NCBI GenBank assembly: GCA_944384855.1
Contig: CALWUY010000001.1
Location: forward strand, 62,001 to 126,000
Length of the DNA stretch: 64,000 nucleotides
Source of the DNA: an uncultured Clostridia bacterium
Lineage (GTDB): Bacteria; Bacillota; Clostridia; Oscillospirales; Acutalibacteraceae
Direction of reading: 5' to 3'
Shown: positions 9,397 to 16,933 of the stretch, piece by piece
Layout: every line of letters begins with the position of its first letter
Numbering within the stretch: the stretch's first letter is position 1
Program-made: the position numbers and the translations under genes
The notes under the pieces: model-generated
Told to the model about the DNA's origin: nothing
Databases searched by the model: none
What the model saw: the letters and a program-made list of their open reading frames with translations, nothing else

Positions 9397-9738
9397 ATGC
9401 CAGGTACCCGTAAACTCGGAAGAACCAGCGATCACAGAACCGCTATGCTCAGAGCTATGGTAACATATCTTCTTGAAAACGGCAGGATAGAAACTACTGT
9501 AACCAGAGCCAAAGAAGTAAGAGCTATGGCGGAAAAGTATATTACACTCGCTAAGAATAACACACTCAGCAGCAAACGACAGGCGTTTGCTTTCATTACC
9601 AAGGAAGAAGTTGTAGCTAAGCTCTACAATGAAATTGCTCCGAAGTATATGGAAAAGAACGGCGGATACTGCCGTATAATCAAGACAGGACCGCGCCGCG
9701 GCGATGCTGCTGAAATGGCTATTATTGAGTTAGTATAA
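9397..9738 (+). CDS. rplQ: 50S ribosomal protein L17
   Basis: A 113-residue L17 of the short bacterial form, starting with [17 protein letters not shown] (residues 5-21) and ending with a [16 protein letters not shown] tail. It lies near the peptide exit tunnel. It is the last gene of the ribosomal block and is followed by a strong terminator at 9866-9911. No cobalt-transporter genes follow it, unlike in Bacillus. Confidence 0.98.
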   Translation: MPGTRKLGRTSDHRTAMLRAMVTYLLENGRIETTVTRAKEVRAMAEKYITLAKNNTLSSKRQAFAFITKEEVVAKLYNEIAPKYMEKNGGYCRIIKTGPRRGDAAEMAIIELV

Positions 9739-9865
9739 TCTTTGTGTAATATCATAATTTTAGTGCTCACATTGTGGGAGTGTCCACAAAATGCCGTGAG
9801 AAGATGAGATTCTTTATATAATGGGGCACTGATAATGTGTGTACTAAAGCCCTTTGGGTATATCA

Positions 9866-9911
9866 AGACTGCTTAGATGAGGTTTTCTCATTTAAGCAGT
9901 CTCTGTTTTTT
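9866..9911 (+). terminator. Intrinsic terminator of the ribosomal operon
   Basis: A 16-bp stem (9866-9881 with 9887-9902, one G-T pair), a 5-base loop and then a run of six T from 9906. It is the first strong terminator after rplX in this window and closes the spc-alpha transcript 127 bp after rplQ. Confidence 0.9.
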
Positions 9912-10050
9912 GATATAAAAGACTGCCGGTTATGCCGGCAGTTTAAGCTGGAATTTTTAAACGGTAAAGATAACTGAGTCAAAATGCCGGCCATTTAGGC
10001 AACAGGGTCATCTGATTAATATTCAATAGTGGATTGTATCTTCTTTTAAA

Positions 10051-10076
10051 GAAAAGCCGGAGCTGTCAGCTCCGGC
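10051..10076 (-). terminator. Intrinsic terminator of the amidase gene
   Basis: A 9-bp GC-rich stem (GCCGGAGCT at 10056-10064 with AGCTCCGGC at 10068-10076) and a 3-base loop. Read on the - strand it is followed by TTTTC. It lies about 40 bp after the stop codon of the 753-residue amidase. Confidence 0.8.
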
Positions 10077-10116
10077 CGTGCCTGATAAAGAGGTAAATTC
10101 TTGGCTAATAAGCTCA

Positions 10117-12378
10117 TTACGGAGAATTATCCGAAGTAGTTCCCGGACCGGAACTGTCCGGATCTTCGGGCTTTTGCGGCTGCTGAGAATCATCGGGCGA
10201 CTGAGGATTCTCAGGATCTTCGGTATCATCGGGTTTTTCCTCATCTCCGCCTTGCGCGGGAGGAACTTCCCCCTCCGGAGGATTATCAGGCAATTCTTCG
10301 TCAGGCGGCTGAGTCGGTTCGCTGTCATCGGTAAGCGGAACATCATCAGGTGATACTGATAAGAAATAGTCCGCAATTCCATGAGTTATGGCTATTGCCT
10401 TTTTATTCAGCGAACTGTCGCTTGTAATATGCCCGAAATCATAAGTATTTGTTATAAATCCGTTTTCCGTCAGCACTACCGGGCAATAACTTGATCTGGC
10501 CATATAATAGTAGTGCCATGACAGCTTGGTGCTTTTGTAAATTCCGGTGTTTTTTGTGTGCATATTTACAAGTTCGGCGGCTTTTTTGGAAAAAGGCTGT
10601 GAATAATACGAGCCGAAGCCGTTGGGAGACGAATAATCCGAAGCGTCATGATGTATGGCTATACAGTAATCCGGCTTTAGCTGTTTGAGCATTTTGATTT
10701 TATCATCATTAGATATTTTATCATCATTAGATGACGTATCATTAGATGTTCTTGTCATATAGACGGTAGCTCCTATACTCTGCAGCTGTGCTTTGATTTT
10801 ATTTGCAAGGGCTAAATTCTGCGAAGCTTCAGTGTATTTAGACGAATTTAATCCCAGCGCCCCCGGATCTTTTCCTCCGTGACCTACGTCTATCAGAATT
10901 TTAACTCCGTTAAGATTTACTCCGTATGTATTTGACGCTTCGGTAACTCTTGACGGATTTAAAAATTCAAATACAAGCTGACCTTTGCTGTTGTAATATG
11001 AGTCCCAGCCGTAAAAACCGCCCTGCTTTCTCAAATAAAGCCTCAAAGTGTAATCGGATTTATTCTTGATTATTTTTGCGGAAGAAAAAACCGGATTGGT
11101 TTTGGGTACTGAAATATTTCCGCTCAGAGAAGTGGCATAGCAAAAGGTTATGTCGATATAGTTAAAAGTGACTTTTGATATGCTGTAATCCTGATCATCC
11201 GGATTGGCATAGCTTTGCGGAAGAATATCAAAAAAGAAAGGTGCCTTCCACAGCGTATCTAATGTAAGGACAGTATGATTTTCCTGAATTTCAAATGAAC
11301 TTATATTGATTTCGTTATGATCCGGTAAAGTTCCGGCGTATTCTCTGACAACTTGAACGGTAGTGTCGGTTGGTGTATTTTTCCTTGAAGTGTATACCTG
11401 CCGTCCGCAGCGAAGTACGGCGTATTCTTTTTTGACGGAACCGCTCTGGTAATAAACATATCCTTGAGCGCTGTAATCTACGGTGCCTTTCGGAAGATAA
11501 TTGTTTGTGGGTTTTGACCAGTCGTTTGTTGAGTAGGCGTCAAAGGTTTCCGCCTCATAATCTATTATTTCGGTTATTTTACCGGTTCCTACATTTATAT
11601 ATCTGTCTCCCAGCGGTTCGGCATTCGGATCGTATTTTACCGGGATCTCAGCTTTTTGGCAGATAATGTTTCCCGAACTGAAAGTTTCTGAGCGGCCGTT
11701 CAGCGTAGCTTTGAAGGTTATTTTGCCTAAATTGGTGTCCTTTTCGGTTGTGGGGAGCTTGAACGAGCCTATAAAATCCGTAAACGATTCTGAGCCGCTG
11801 CCGCTTTCGTTCTGAGCGGTGTACTCCTTCAGCGTTACGGTCTGACCGTTAAATGACGCGGTAACAGTGCTGCCTATTCTGGCTTTTGCCGAAACCGCCA
11901 GAGTAGATCCGCTTTTATAGCTTTGCGAAGAATAGGGACTGTAGCTTTGCAGAATTACATACCTGTAATTGATTGTGTAAATATAGTTTTTCCCTTTATG
12001 AACAAAAGTAAAAGTGTTTTTGCCTTCCTTAAGTTCCACAGTGACAGAAAACAGTCCGTCCTCAGTAATCTCAACCGGCTGACCGTTAAGTGTTAACGGG
12101 TCATCGGTATTTAATTTTCCTGAAAATGTAAAATGATTTTCCGTAGTCGACACAGTGCTTTTATCAGGGGAAAACATTTGAAAATCCGGAGTGGAATTTT
12201 CATCTTTTTCAGACACTGACGGGGCGGCAGAAGAATATTCCGAAAGGTATGAAGCAGAAACCGCGTTTGAGTCGGTACTGATTTTATTTGCAAAATGCAA
12301 TATCAAAAGCGCGCATATAACCGCGGCCAGCACAGAAAACAAAACGGAAGATATAATAACTATTGTTTTTTTTGACAT
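10117..12378 (-). CDS. Membrane-anchored N-acetylmuramoyl-L-alanine amidase with a proline-rich acidic tail
   Basis: A 753-residue exported wall hydrolase expected to cut the amide bond between MurNAc and L-alanine. Residues 5-30 form a signal anchor with no lipobox Cys. Residues about 60-480 are beta-rich and include bacterial Ig-like segments (LNTDDPLTLNGQPVEITED). The Amidase_3 domain follows: DVGHGGKDPG carries the first zinc His, TEASQ the zinc Glu, IAIHHD the second His and LTENGF the catalytic Glu. The last 90 residues are rich in Pro, Asp and Glu, like a wall-spanning or spacer tail. It is a single-gene unit with its own promoter (12446-12474) and terminator. It is unlike the short CwlD-type protein at 55663. 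The amidase assignment is firm; the N-terminal domains are less certain. Confidence 0.88.
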   Translation of the reverse strand: MSKKTIVIISSVLFSVLAAVICALLILHFANKISTDSNAVSASYLSEYSSAAPSVSEKDENSTPDFQMFSPDKSTVSTTENHFTFSGKLNTDDPLTLNGQPVEITEDGLFSVTVELKEGKNTFTFVHKGKNYIYTINYRYVILQSYSPYSSQSYKSGSTLAVSAKARIGSTVTASFNGQTVTLKEYTAQNESGSGSESFTDFIGSFKLPTTEKDTNLGKITFKATLNGRSETFSSGNIICQKAEIPVKYDPNAEPLGDRYINVGTGKITEIIDYEAETFDAYSTNDWSKPTNNYLPKGTVDYSAQGYVYYQSGSVKKEYAVLRCGRQVYTSRKNTPTDTTVQVVREYAGTLPDHNEINISSFEIQENHTVLTLDTLWKAPFFFDILPQSYANPDDQDYSISKVTFNYIDITFCYATSLSGNISVPKTNPVFSSAKIIKNKSDYTLRLYLRKQGGFYGWDSYYNSKGQLVFEFLNPSRVTEASNTYGVNLNGVKILIDVGHGGKDPGALGLNSSKYTEASQNLALANKIKAQLQSIGATVYMTRTSNDTSSNDDKISNDDKIKMLKQLKPDYCIAIHHDASDYSSPNGFGSYYSQPFSKKAAELVNMHTKNTGIYKSTKLSWHYYYMARSSYCPVVLTENGFITNTYDFGHITSDSSLNKKAIAITHGIADYFLSVSPDDVPLTDDSEPTQPPDEELPDNPPEGEVPPAQGGDEEKPDDTEDPENPQSPDDSQQPQKPEDPDSSGPGTTSDNSP

Positions 12379-12445
12379 TATGTATTCCTTTGTACCATTG
12401 TATGTATTATATATAACTGATCCTCACATAAAATCAGTAATTGAT

Positions 12446-12474
12446 ATTATAATGTATATACAGTATTTTTTCAA
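12446..12474 (-). promoter_or_regulatory. Sigma-A-type promoter of the amidase gene
   Basis: On the - strand TTGAAA (12474-12469) and TATAAT (12451-12446) are separated by exactly 17 bp. The start site would be about 60 bases before the amidase ATG, which has an AAAGGA ribosome binding site. The hexamers and spacing match the promoter of the other amidase at 55546-55574. Confidence 0.75.
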
Positions 12475-12645
12475 CAGATTTAACCAAAAAATATTAAATC
12501 ATTAACTGAAGTTTTCGGTATGGATAATTATCATTGCCTGAAATGGATTTTAATATCGTAAATCACTTAAAATGTACTTTTTTTCTTTTAATTCTATGTT
12601 GATGGTACTGCTTTAATGATTATACTTTATATAAACATTAAATAA

Positions 12646-12726
12646 CGGAACAGTAATCCCGTTTGCAGGTATTCATAACAATTGTTCCAATCAGCGAGCG
12701 GGAAACAATACGGGATTACCGTTCCG
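12646..12726. repeat. Imperfect 17-bp inverted repeat around a 47-bp centre
   Basis: The arms at 12646-12662 and 12710-12726 pair with one mismatch (outer ends CGGAAC and GTTCCG). The centre holds a second weaker pairing (ATTGTT at 12681-12686 with AACAAT at 12704-12709). No T run follows on the - strand. It could be a structured RNA, a remnant of a small repeat element, or a poor terminator of the AraC gene. The structure is certain, the meaning is not. Confidence 0.5.
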
Positions 12727-12755
12727 TGTTTATTTTATTAAAATTAAGGTTTATA

Positions 12756-13625
12756 TCAGCTGCGCCAATCTTTTGGCGACCAATTATAATTGTCGATTGT
12801 CTTTTCTATAACAGGCTTTTTCTGCACAGAAGTATGCGCAACACTACGTTTATTGGAATAATCCTTTGGAGATACGCCGAACATCTGCTTGAATTTATGG
12901 GAAAAATTAGAAATATCACTGTACCCCACAGCTTGTACCGCCTGATAAACCGTATAATTATCCTTTAAAAGTTCCGCCGCTTTTTCAAGACGCACTTTAA
13001 GCATATATGCTTTCATTGATAAACCTACTTCGTTCTTGAAAATACGGGAAATATAATGTCTGTCCATGTTTAGCATTTTGGAAATATCTTCGATTGATAT
13101 ATTTTCCATATAGTTGGAGTCTATATAATTTTTTGCTTTTTTTACAAAGTATCTGTAATTGGTCTGTCTGGCGGAAAGATCGTAATAAAGACGGAAAAGC
13201 TGGCCTGACAAAAAATAGCCGAGATTTTCCGGCTGTTCGGAATTCAGGCAGGTGTTTATTATTTCACTGAATATAGATTTGGGGACGTCGAGCACCGGTT
13301 CGGTAAAAAGGGCTGCAAAGTTTTTTTGAAAATCACCGGAGAACTCGAGTGCGAGCCATTTGAAAAATGTGTACTTTACATTGTGCAGCGTAGTCTGTGA
13401 CCCGGGTACGGCAAGAAAGCACTGGCCTTCATGTATTGTATACTGTGCTTTTTCGTGTTGAAAAGTTATATCGCCCGCGGAAACATAAAATAAGGTTGTA
13501 TTATTGTGAATCCGCACTTCATAAGGAATGGAAGAGCCGTTTGGAACTATAAGCGTTAACTTTATCGGATTGATATCTTTTAAATAACAGTTTTTAAAAA
13601 TTATTTCTTCGGCTGATGATTTCAC
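12756..13625 (-). CDS. AraC-family transcriptional regulator
   Basis: A 289-residue regulator if translation starts at the GTG at 13625, which has a good GAGG site 8 bases upstream. An ATG at 13673 would add 16 residues but lacks a binding site. The N-terminal half is a cupin-like ligand-binding domain (HEGQCFLAVPGSQTTLHN). The C-terminal third has two helix-turn-helix motifs (ISIEDISKMLNMDRHYISRI and AVQAVGYSDISNFSHKFK) and the closing FGVSPKDY of the family. It diverges from the first beta-helix gene, so it probably senses a sugar from the locus and activates that promoter. Ligand and operator are unknown. Confidence 0.9.
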   Translation of the reverse strand: MKSSAEEIIFKNCYLKDINPIKLTLIVPNGSSIPYEVRIHNNTTLFYVSAGDITFQHEKAQYTIHEGQCFLAVPGSQTTLHNVKYTFFKWLALEFSGDFQKNFAALFTEPVLDVPKSIFSEIINTCLNSEQPENLGYFLSGQLFRLYYDLSARQTNYRYFVKKAKNYIDSNYMENISIEDISKMLNMDRHYISRIFKNEVGLSMKAYMLKVRLEKAAELLKDNYTVYQAVQAVGYSDISNFSHKFKQMFGVSPKDYSNKRSVAHTSVQKKPVIEKTIDNYNWSPKDWRS

Positions 13626-13706
13626 GGTTTTCACCTCAAGTTCCATTTTACCAAATTTCAGACATATTTTCAATAGAAAAAAATACTATAATTATGCTAT
13701 AATTCA

Positions 13707-13803
13707 TTTGGAAATAGTGCAATTGGAACAAATACTATATTTGTTTTTATCAAAATAGGGCGGATATACATATATACAGGTATTATTTAACTGAATTTCC
13801 AAA
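13707..13803. promoter_or_regulatory. Divergent control region with a spaced 9-bp inverted repeat
   Basis: TTTGGAAAT (13707-13715) and ATTTCCAAA (13795-13803) are perfect inverted copies 79 bp apart in the gap between the AraC gene and the first beta-helix gene. A further TTGGAA lies at 13723-13728. Such sites could bind a dimeric AraC protein and allow looping, but this is only inferred. The gap is very AT-rich, so short matches can occur by chance. Confidence 0.35.
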
Positions 13804-13917
13804 AGTTACAATTTATCAATTCCGGAAAATCGGTAAATTTTGAATTTGGATAAATTAGGCACATTTTACAATATATGGTTATAACTGCAAAACCTGATAA
13901 TATGGAGTGATTTCGGT

Positions 13918-15393
13918 ATGGTATACTATGTGGACGGTGCGATCGGCAATGACGCGAACACCGGTAACAGCCGGCAGACTGCTTTTCGTACGCTTGAAAA
14001 GGTAAATAATATCATCCTTCACGGCGGCGACAAGGTGCTGTTCAGAGCCGGTCAGGAATATTCCGGATGTCTTATACCCAAGCGTGCAGATGATGATGGA
14101 GAAATAATATTTGACCGCTACGGTGTCGGTGAACCTCCGCTGATAAAGGGAAACGGCGAAGCGGCGGTTGATATATGCGATATTAACAATATTCATGTCA
14201 GGCGGATTGCGGTGACCAATCATAACGGTCTGTTCGGAATACGCATAATAAACAACGCAGGCGGAGAAATGAAACATATACATATTACCGACTGCCATAT
14301 ATTTGATGTTTACGGAGGCCATGATGAGTTTTTCATCTGTACCGGCGGTATAGTTATGACGTCCGGCAAGAAAAATGCGGCATGGTTCAGAGATCTTCTT
14401 ATACAGGATAATTACATTCATGACGTTTGCCGTACGGGCGTAATACTGCATACATACTGGTCAAACCGTCCGTGGGCAACCTGGGCGGAGAACCAATATG
14501 TAAGTGATACTGAAAACTGGTATCCGTCTTATGAAGTAATTTGGCGCGGTAATAAGGTAGAGCGTCCTGCGGGTGACGCAATGGTGCTTATAGGCGCTAT
14601 TGAGCCTCTTATTGAGTGGAACGTTGCCTACGATGTTATGAATGATCCCAAACCGCCCTGTGCAAACGCGGGCATATGGCCGCAGTCAACAGAGCGCTGC
14701 ATAGTTCAGTATAATGAGGTAGGCTACGCTCATAAGCCCAAAGGATGTGACGATGCCCAGGGATTCGATGTTGACCTTTCATGCAGAAACACGGTCATAC
14801 AGTATAATTACAGTCATGATAACGAGGGAGGATTTTTGCTTCTTTGCGAATTGCCGGGGACGTCGGAATACGGATATACCGGAACAATAGTACGCAACAA
14901 TCTCAGCGTAAATGACGGAAACGTAAAAGGCGAACTTATGGCGCTTGTAGGTCCGGTACGCGGAGTGACAATAGAAAACAACACTATTTATACATCGGGC
15001 AATCTCAGACGTCTCATTCAGGTATGGACGGGCGACGGTACCGACCAGGCCAAAGATGTTACCGTAAGAAATAATCTGTTTATATCCAACGGTCTCGGTA
15101 ATGATTACGTGCTTTGGAACGGCGAAAACTTTAGGTTTGAGAACAATATGTACTGGGGCGAATACCGAAGCCCCGGACCCGGTGAGAAAACGCCGAGGAT
15201 TGAAAATCCGCATTTGCCGGTACCGGCTACCGGCCGCGGCAGGGAAGTTGCGGAAAATTATGTTCCGGCTGCCAATTCAGCGGCATACCAATATGCCGCA
15301 ACACCGCTTAAACCGGCAGAACATGACTTTTTCGGAAATCCGACTAAAAACAGGGCGTACATTGGAGCTTTTGCGGGAGGTAAGTTAAAATGA
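13918..15393 (+). CDS. Cytosolic right-handed beta-helix protein, copy 1
   Basis: A 491-residue protein with no signal peptide. It opens with YYVDGAIGNDANTGNSRQTA, the usual entry to secreted beta-helix enzymes, and continues as right-handed parallel beta-helix repeats (many NN.I, QYN, RNN turns). Strongly conserved points shared with three neighbours are RTG (172-174), YVSDTENWYP (194-203), GFDVDLS (282-288) and QYNYSHDNEGG (295-305). The Asp and His residues there are candidate catalytic groups. Proteins of this fold include polysaccharide lyases, glycoside hydrolases and epimerases; which one applies cannot be told. It starts the polysaccharide locus opposite the AraC gene and its stop overlaps the next start (ATGA). 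A role on imported oligosaccharides in the cytosol is inferred. Confidence 0.75.
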   Translation: MVYYVDGAIGNDANTGNSRQTAFRTLEKVNNIILHGGDKVLFRAGQEYSGCLIPKRADDDGEIIFDRYGVGEPPLIKGNGEAAVDICDINNIHVRRIAVTNHNGLFGIRIINNAGGEMKHIHITDCHIFDVYGGHDEFFICTGGIVMTSGKKNAAWFRDLLIQDNYIHDVCRTGVILHTYWSNRPWATWAENQYVSDTENWYPSYEVIWRGNKVERPAGDAMVLIGAIEPLIEWNVAYDVMNDPKPPCANAGIWPQSTERCIVQYNEVGYAHKPKGCDDAQGFDVDLSCRNTVIQYNYSHDNEGGFLLLCELPGTSEYGYTGTIVRNNLSVNDGNVKGELMALVGPVRGVTIENNTIYTSGNLRRLIQVWTGDGTDQAKDVTVRNNLFISNGLGNDYVLWNGENFRFENNMYWGEYRSPGPGEKTPRIENPHLPVPATGRGREVAENYVPAANSAAYQYAATPLKPAEHDFFGNPTKNRAYIGAFAGGKLK

Positions 15394-16910
15394 TATATTA
15401 TGTTGACAGCGTATACGGAAACGATAACGCTGACGGTTTGACGAGACAGTCGGCTTTCAAGACTGTCACAAGGGTAAATCAGCTGAGACTGCACGGTGGT
15501 GATACCGTACTGTTCAAGGCAGGATGTGACCATTTCGGCAATCTGCATCCTGTGCGTTCAAGAGGAGACGGTACCGTCCGGTTCGGGCGTTACGGCATAG
15601 GTGACGCTCCGCGCATAATCGGTGACGGAGGTATAACCTTTGAATTAATTGATTTTGACGATGTAGAGGTAACAAATCTGTGTTTTACCAACCCGAAGGG
15701 GTATCAGGGAATAGGCATTCAGAATATCTCCGGAGGAGCGTTATGCCACATACATATATGCGACTGCATAATTAATCATATAAACGATGATCGCGAGACA
15801 TACCGGTATGAATCGGGCGGAATAATATGCGCTTCATTTTCACAGGAAAAACCCGGATGGTTTGAAGATCTGCTTATTGAGGACAACGATATTCAGGATG
15901 TGGCGCGCACGGGAATTCTGCTTACAGGATTCTGGGCTAACAGGCCTACAAAACTTTGGGGACTTAATGAGTATGTGAGCGATACGGAGAACTGGTGGCC
16001 CTCAAAGCAGGTGGTTGTACGCAGCAACTATATAAACAGGACCGGCGGAGACGGAATTGTGCTCATAGGCACTGTTGATGCGTTAATAGAATGGAATACG
16101 GTCTATAATGTAATGACAAGGCCTGTTCCTCATTGCGCGAATGCGGGTATATGGCCTCAGTCTTCCAACAACTGTCTTATACAGTATAACGAGGTTGCAT
16201 ATTGCCATAAACCCGAAAACTGCGATGACGCTCAGGGAATAGATGTTGACCTGTCCTGCCGCAATACACTTATACAGTACAATTATACTCATGACAATGA
16301 AGGCGGCGCGCTTTTGCTTTGCGAGCTTTCCGAAACCGATGATAAGGATAATTTCACAGGTACGGTTTACCGCAACAATCTCAGCATAAATGACGGAAAT
16401 GTAAAAGGCGAGCTGATTGCGATGGTAGGTCCGGTCAGAGGCGTGAAAATAATAAACAACACATTCTGTTCAAGCGGAAACGTTTCAAGAATAGTAGAGG
16501 TGTTCCATCCCAACAGCAAGGCCGCAAAGGATGTAGAGATATCCAGAAATATATTTGTTTCAAACGGCAACGACAATCAATTCCATCTTGATGACGCGAA
16601 AGATTTTGTATTCAAGGATAATCTGTATTGGGGCGCCTGCCGTAATGTTCCGGAGGGACATTTTTCACCTCATGTTGAGGATCCCAGTTTCAATCTGAGC
16701 GAGATATACGGAGACGGTATGAACACAATAGTTAATTACATACCGTATAATAAAGAGCTTATTCTCTCAGAGGACGGAGATAAGTCGGATGACAGCTATG
16801 ATCTTTGCGGATACGATACTTCCGGAAAGAGTTATATAGGGGCGCTGTTCCCGATTTCAGAGGAAAGAGATGCCAGCGGCCAGGAAAATCGGTACAGTAT
16901 ATTTTTTTAA
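15390..16910 (+). CDS. Cytosolic right-handed beta-helix protein, copy 2
   Basis: A 506-residue close paralog of the preceding gene along its full length, also without a signal peptide. It shares YYVDSVYGNDNADG, RTGILLTGFWANRP, YVSDTENWWP, CDDAQGIDVDLSCRNT and QYNYTHDNEGG. The two genes overlap by four bases (ATGA), so they are translationally coupled and may act as a pair or hetero-complex. The C-terminal 60 residues differ most from copy 1. The enzymatic role is unknown; the fold suggests action on a polysaccharide or uronate oligomer. Confidence 0.75.
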   Translation: MIYYVDSVYGNDNADGLTRQSAFKTVTRVNQLRLHGGDTVLFKAGCDHFGNLHPVRSRGDGTVRFGRYGIGDAPRIIGDGGITFELIDFDDVEVTNLCFTNPKGYQGIGIQNISGGALCHIHICDCIINHINDDRETYRYESGGIICASFSQEKPGWFEDLLIEDNDIQDVARTGILLTGFWANRPTKLWGLNEYVSDTENWWPSKQVVVRSNYINRTGGDGIVLIGTVDALIEWNTVYNVMTRPVPHCANAGIWPQSSNNCLIQYNEVAYCHKPENCDDAQGIDVDLSCRNTLIQYNYTHDNEGGALLLCELSETDDKDNFTGTVYRNNLSINDGNVKGELIAMVGPVRGVKIINNTFCSSGNVSRIVEVFHPNSKAAKDVEISRNIFVSNGNDNQFHLDDAKDFVFKDNLYWGACRNVPEGHFSPHVEDPSFNLSEIYGDGMNTIVNYIPYNKELILSEDGDKSDDSYDLCGYDTSGKSYIGALFPISEERDASGQENRYSIFF

Positions 16911-16933
16911 AATACAAAGGGAGGATTACACAG

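Larger units (their letters stand above)
9739..10116. other. 378-bp gene-free gap between rplQ and the amidase
   Basis: No coding frame is convincing here. From left to right it holds a small nested hairpin at 9766-9800 (CTCAC with GTGAG, and inside it TTGTGG with CCACAA), the operon terminator at 9866-9911, an isolated 8-bp hairpin at 9922-9942 without a T run, and the terminator of the - strand amidase at 10051-10076. The first hairpin may be a 3' untranslated structure. Confidence 0.5.
12379..12755. other. 377-bp gene-free gap between the AraC regulator and the amidase
   Basis: An AT-rich stretch without a convincing reading frame. It contains the amidase promoter (12446-12474, - strand) and a long imperfect inverted repeat at 12646-12726. 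No clear T-tailed terminator for the upstream AraC gene is seen on the - strand. Confidence 0.5.

Noticed and set aside
9922..9942. 8-bp GC hairpin as a second terminator after the ribosomal operon
   Set aside because: No T run follows on either strand at the right distance, and a stronger terminator is just upstream.
10078..10353. Arg/Ile-rich frame on the + strand opposite the amidase tail
   Set aside because: It mirrors the low-complexity proline-rich tail on the other strand and has no plausible start.
13918..16910. Possible single beta-helix gene broken by a frameshift
   Set aside because: Each half is a complete protein with the same full set of conserved points, joined by a regular ATGA overlap.
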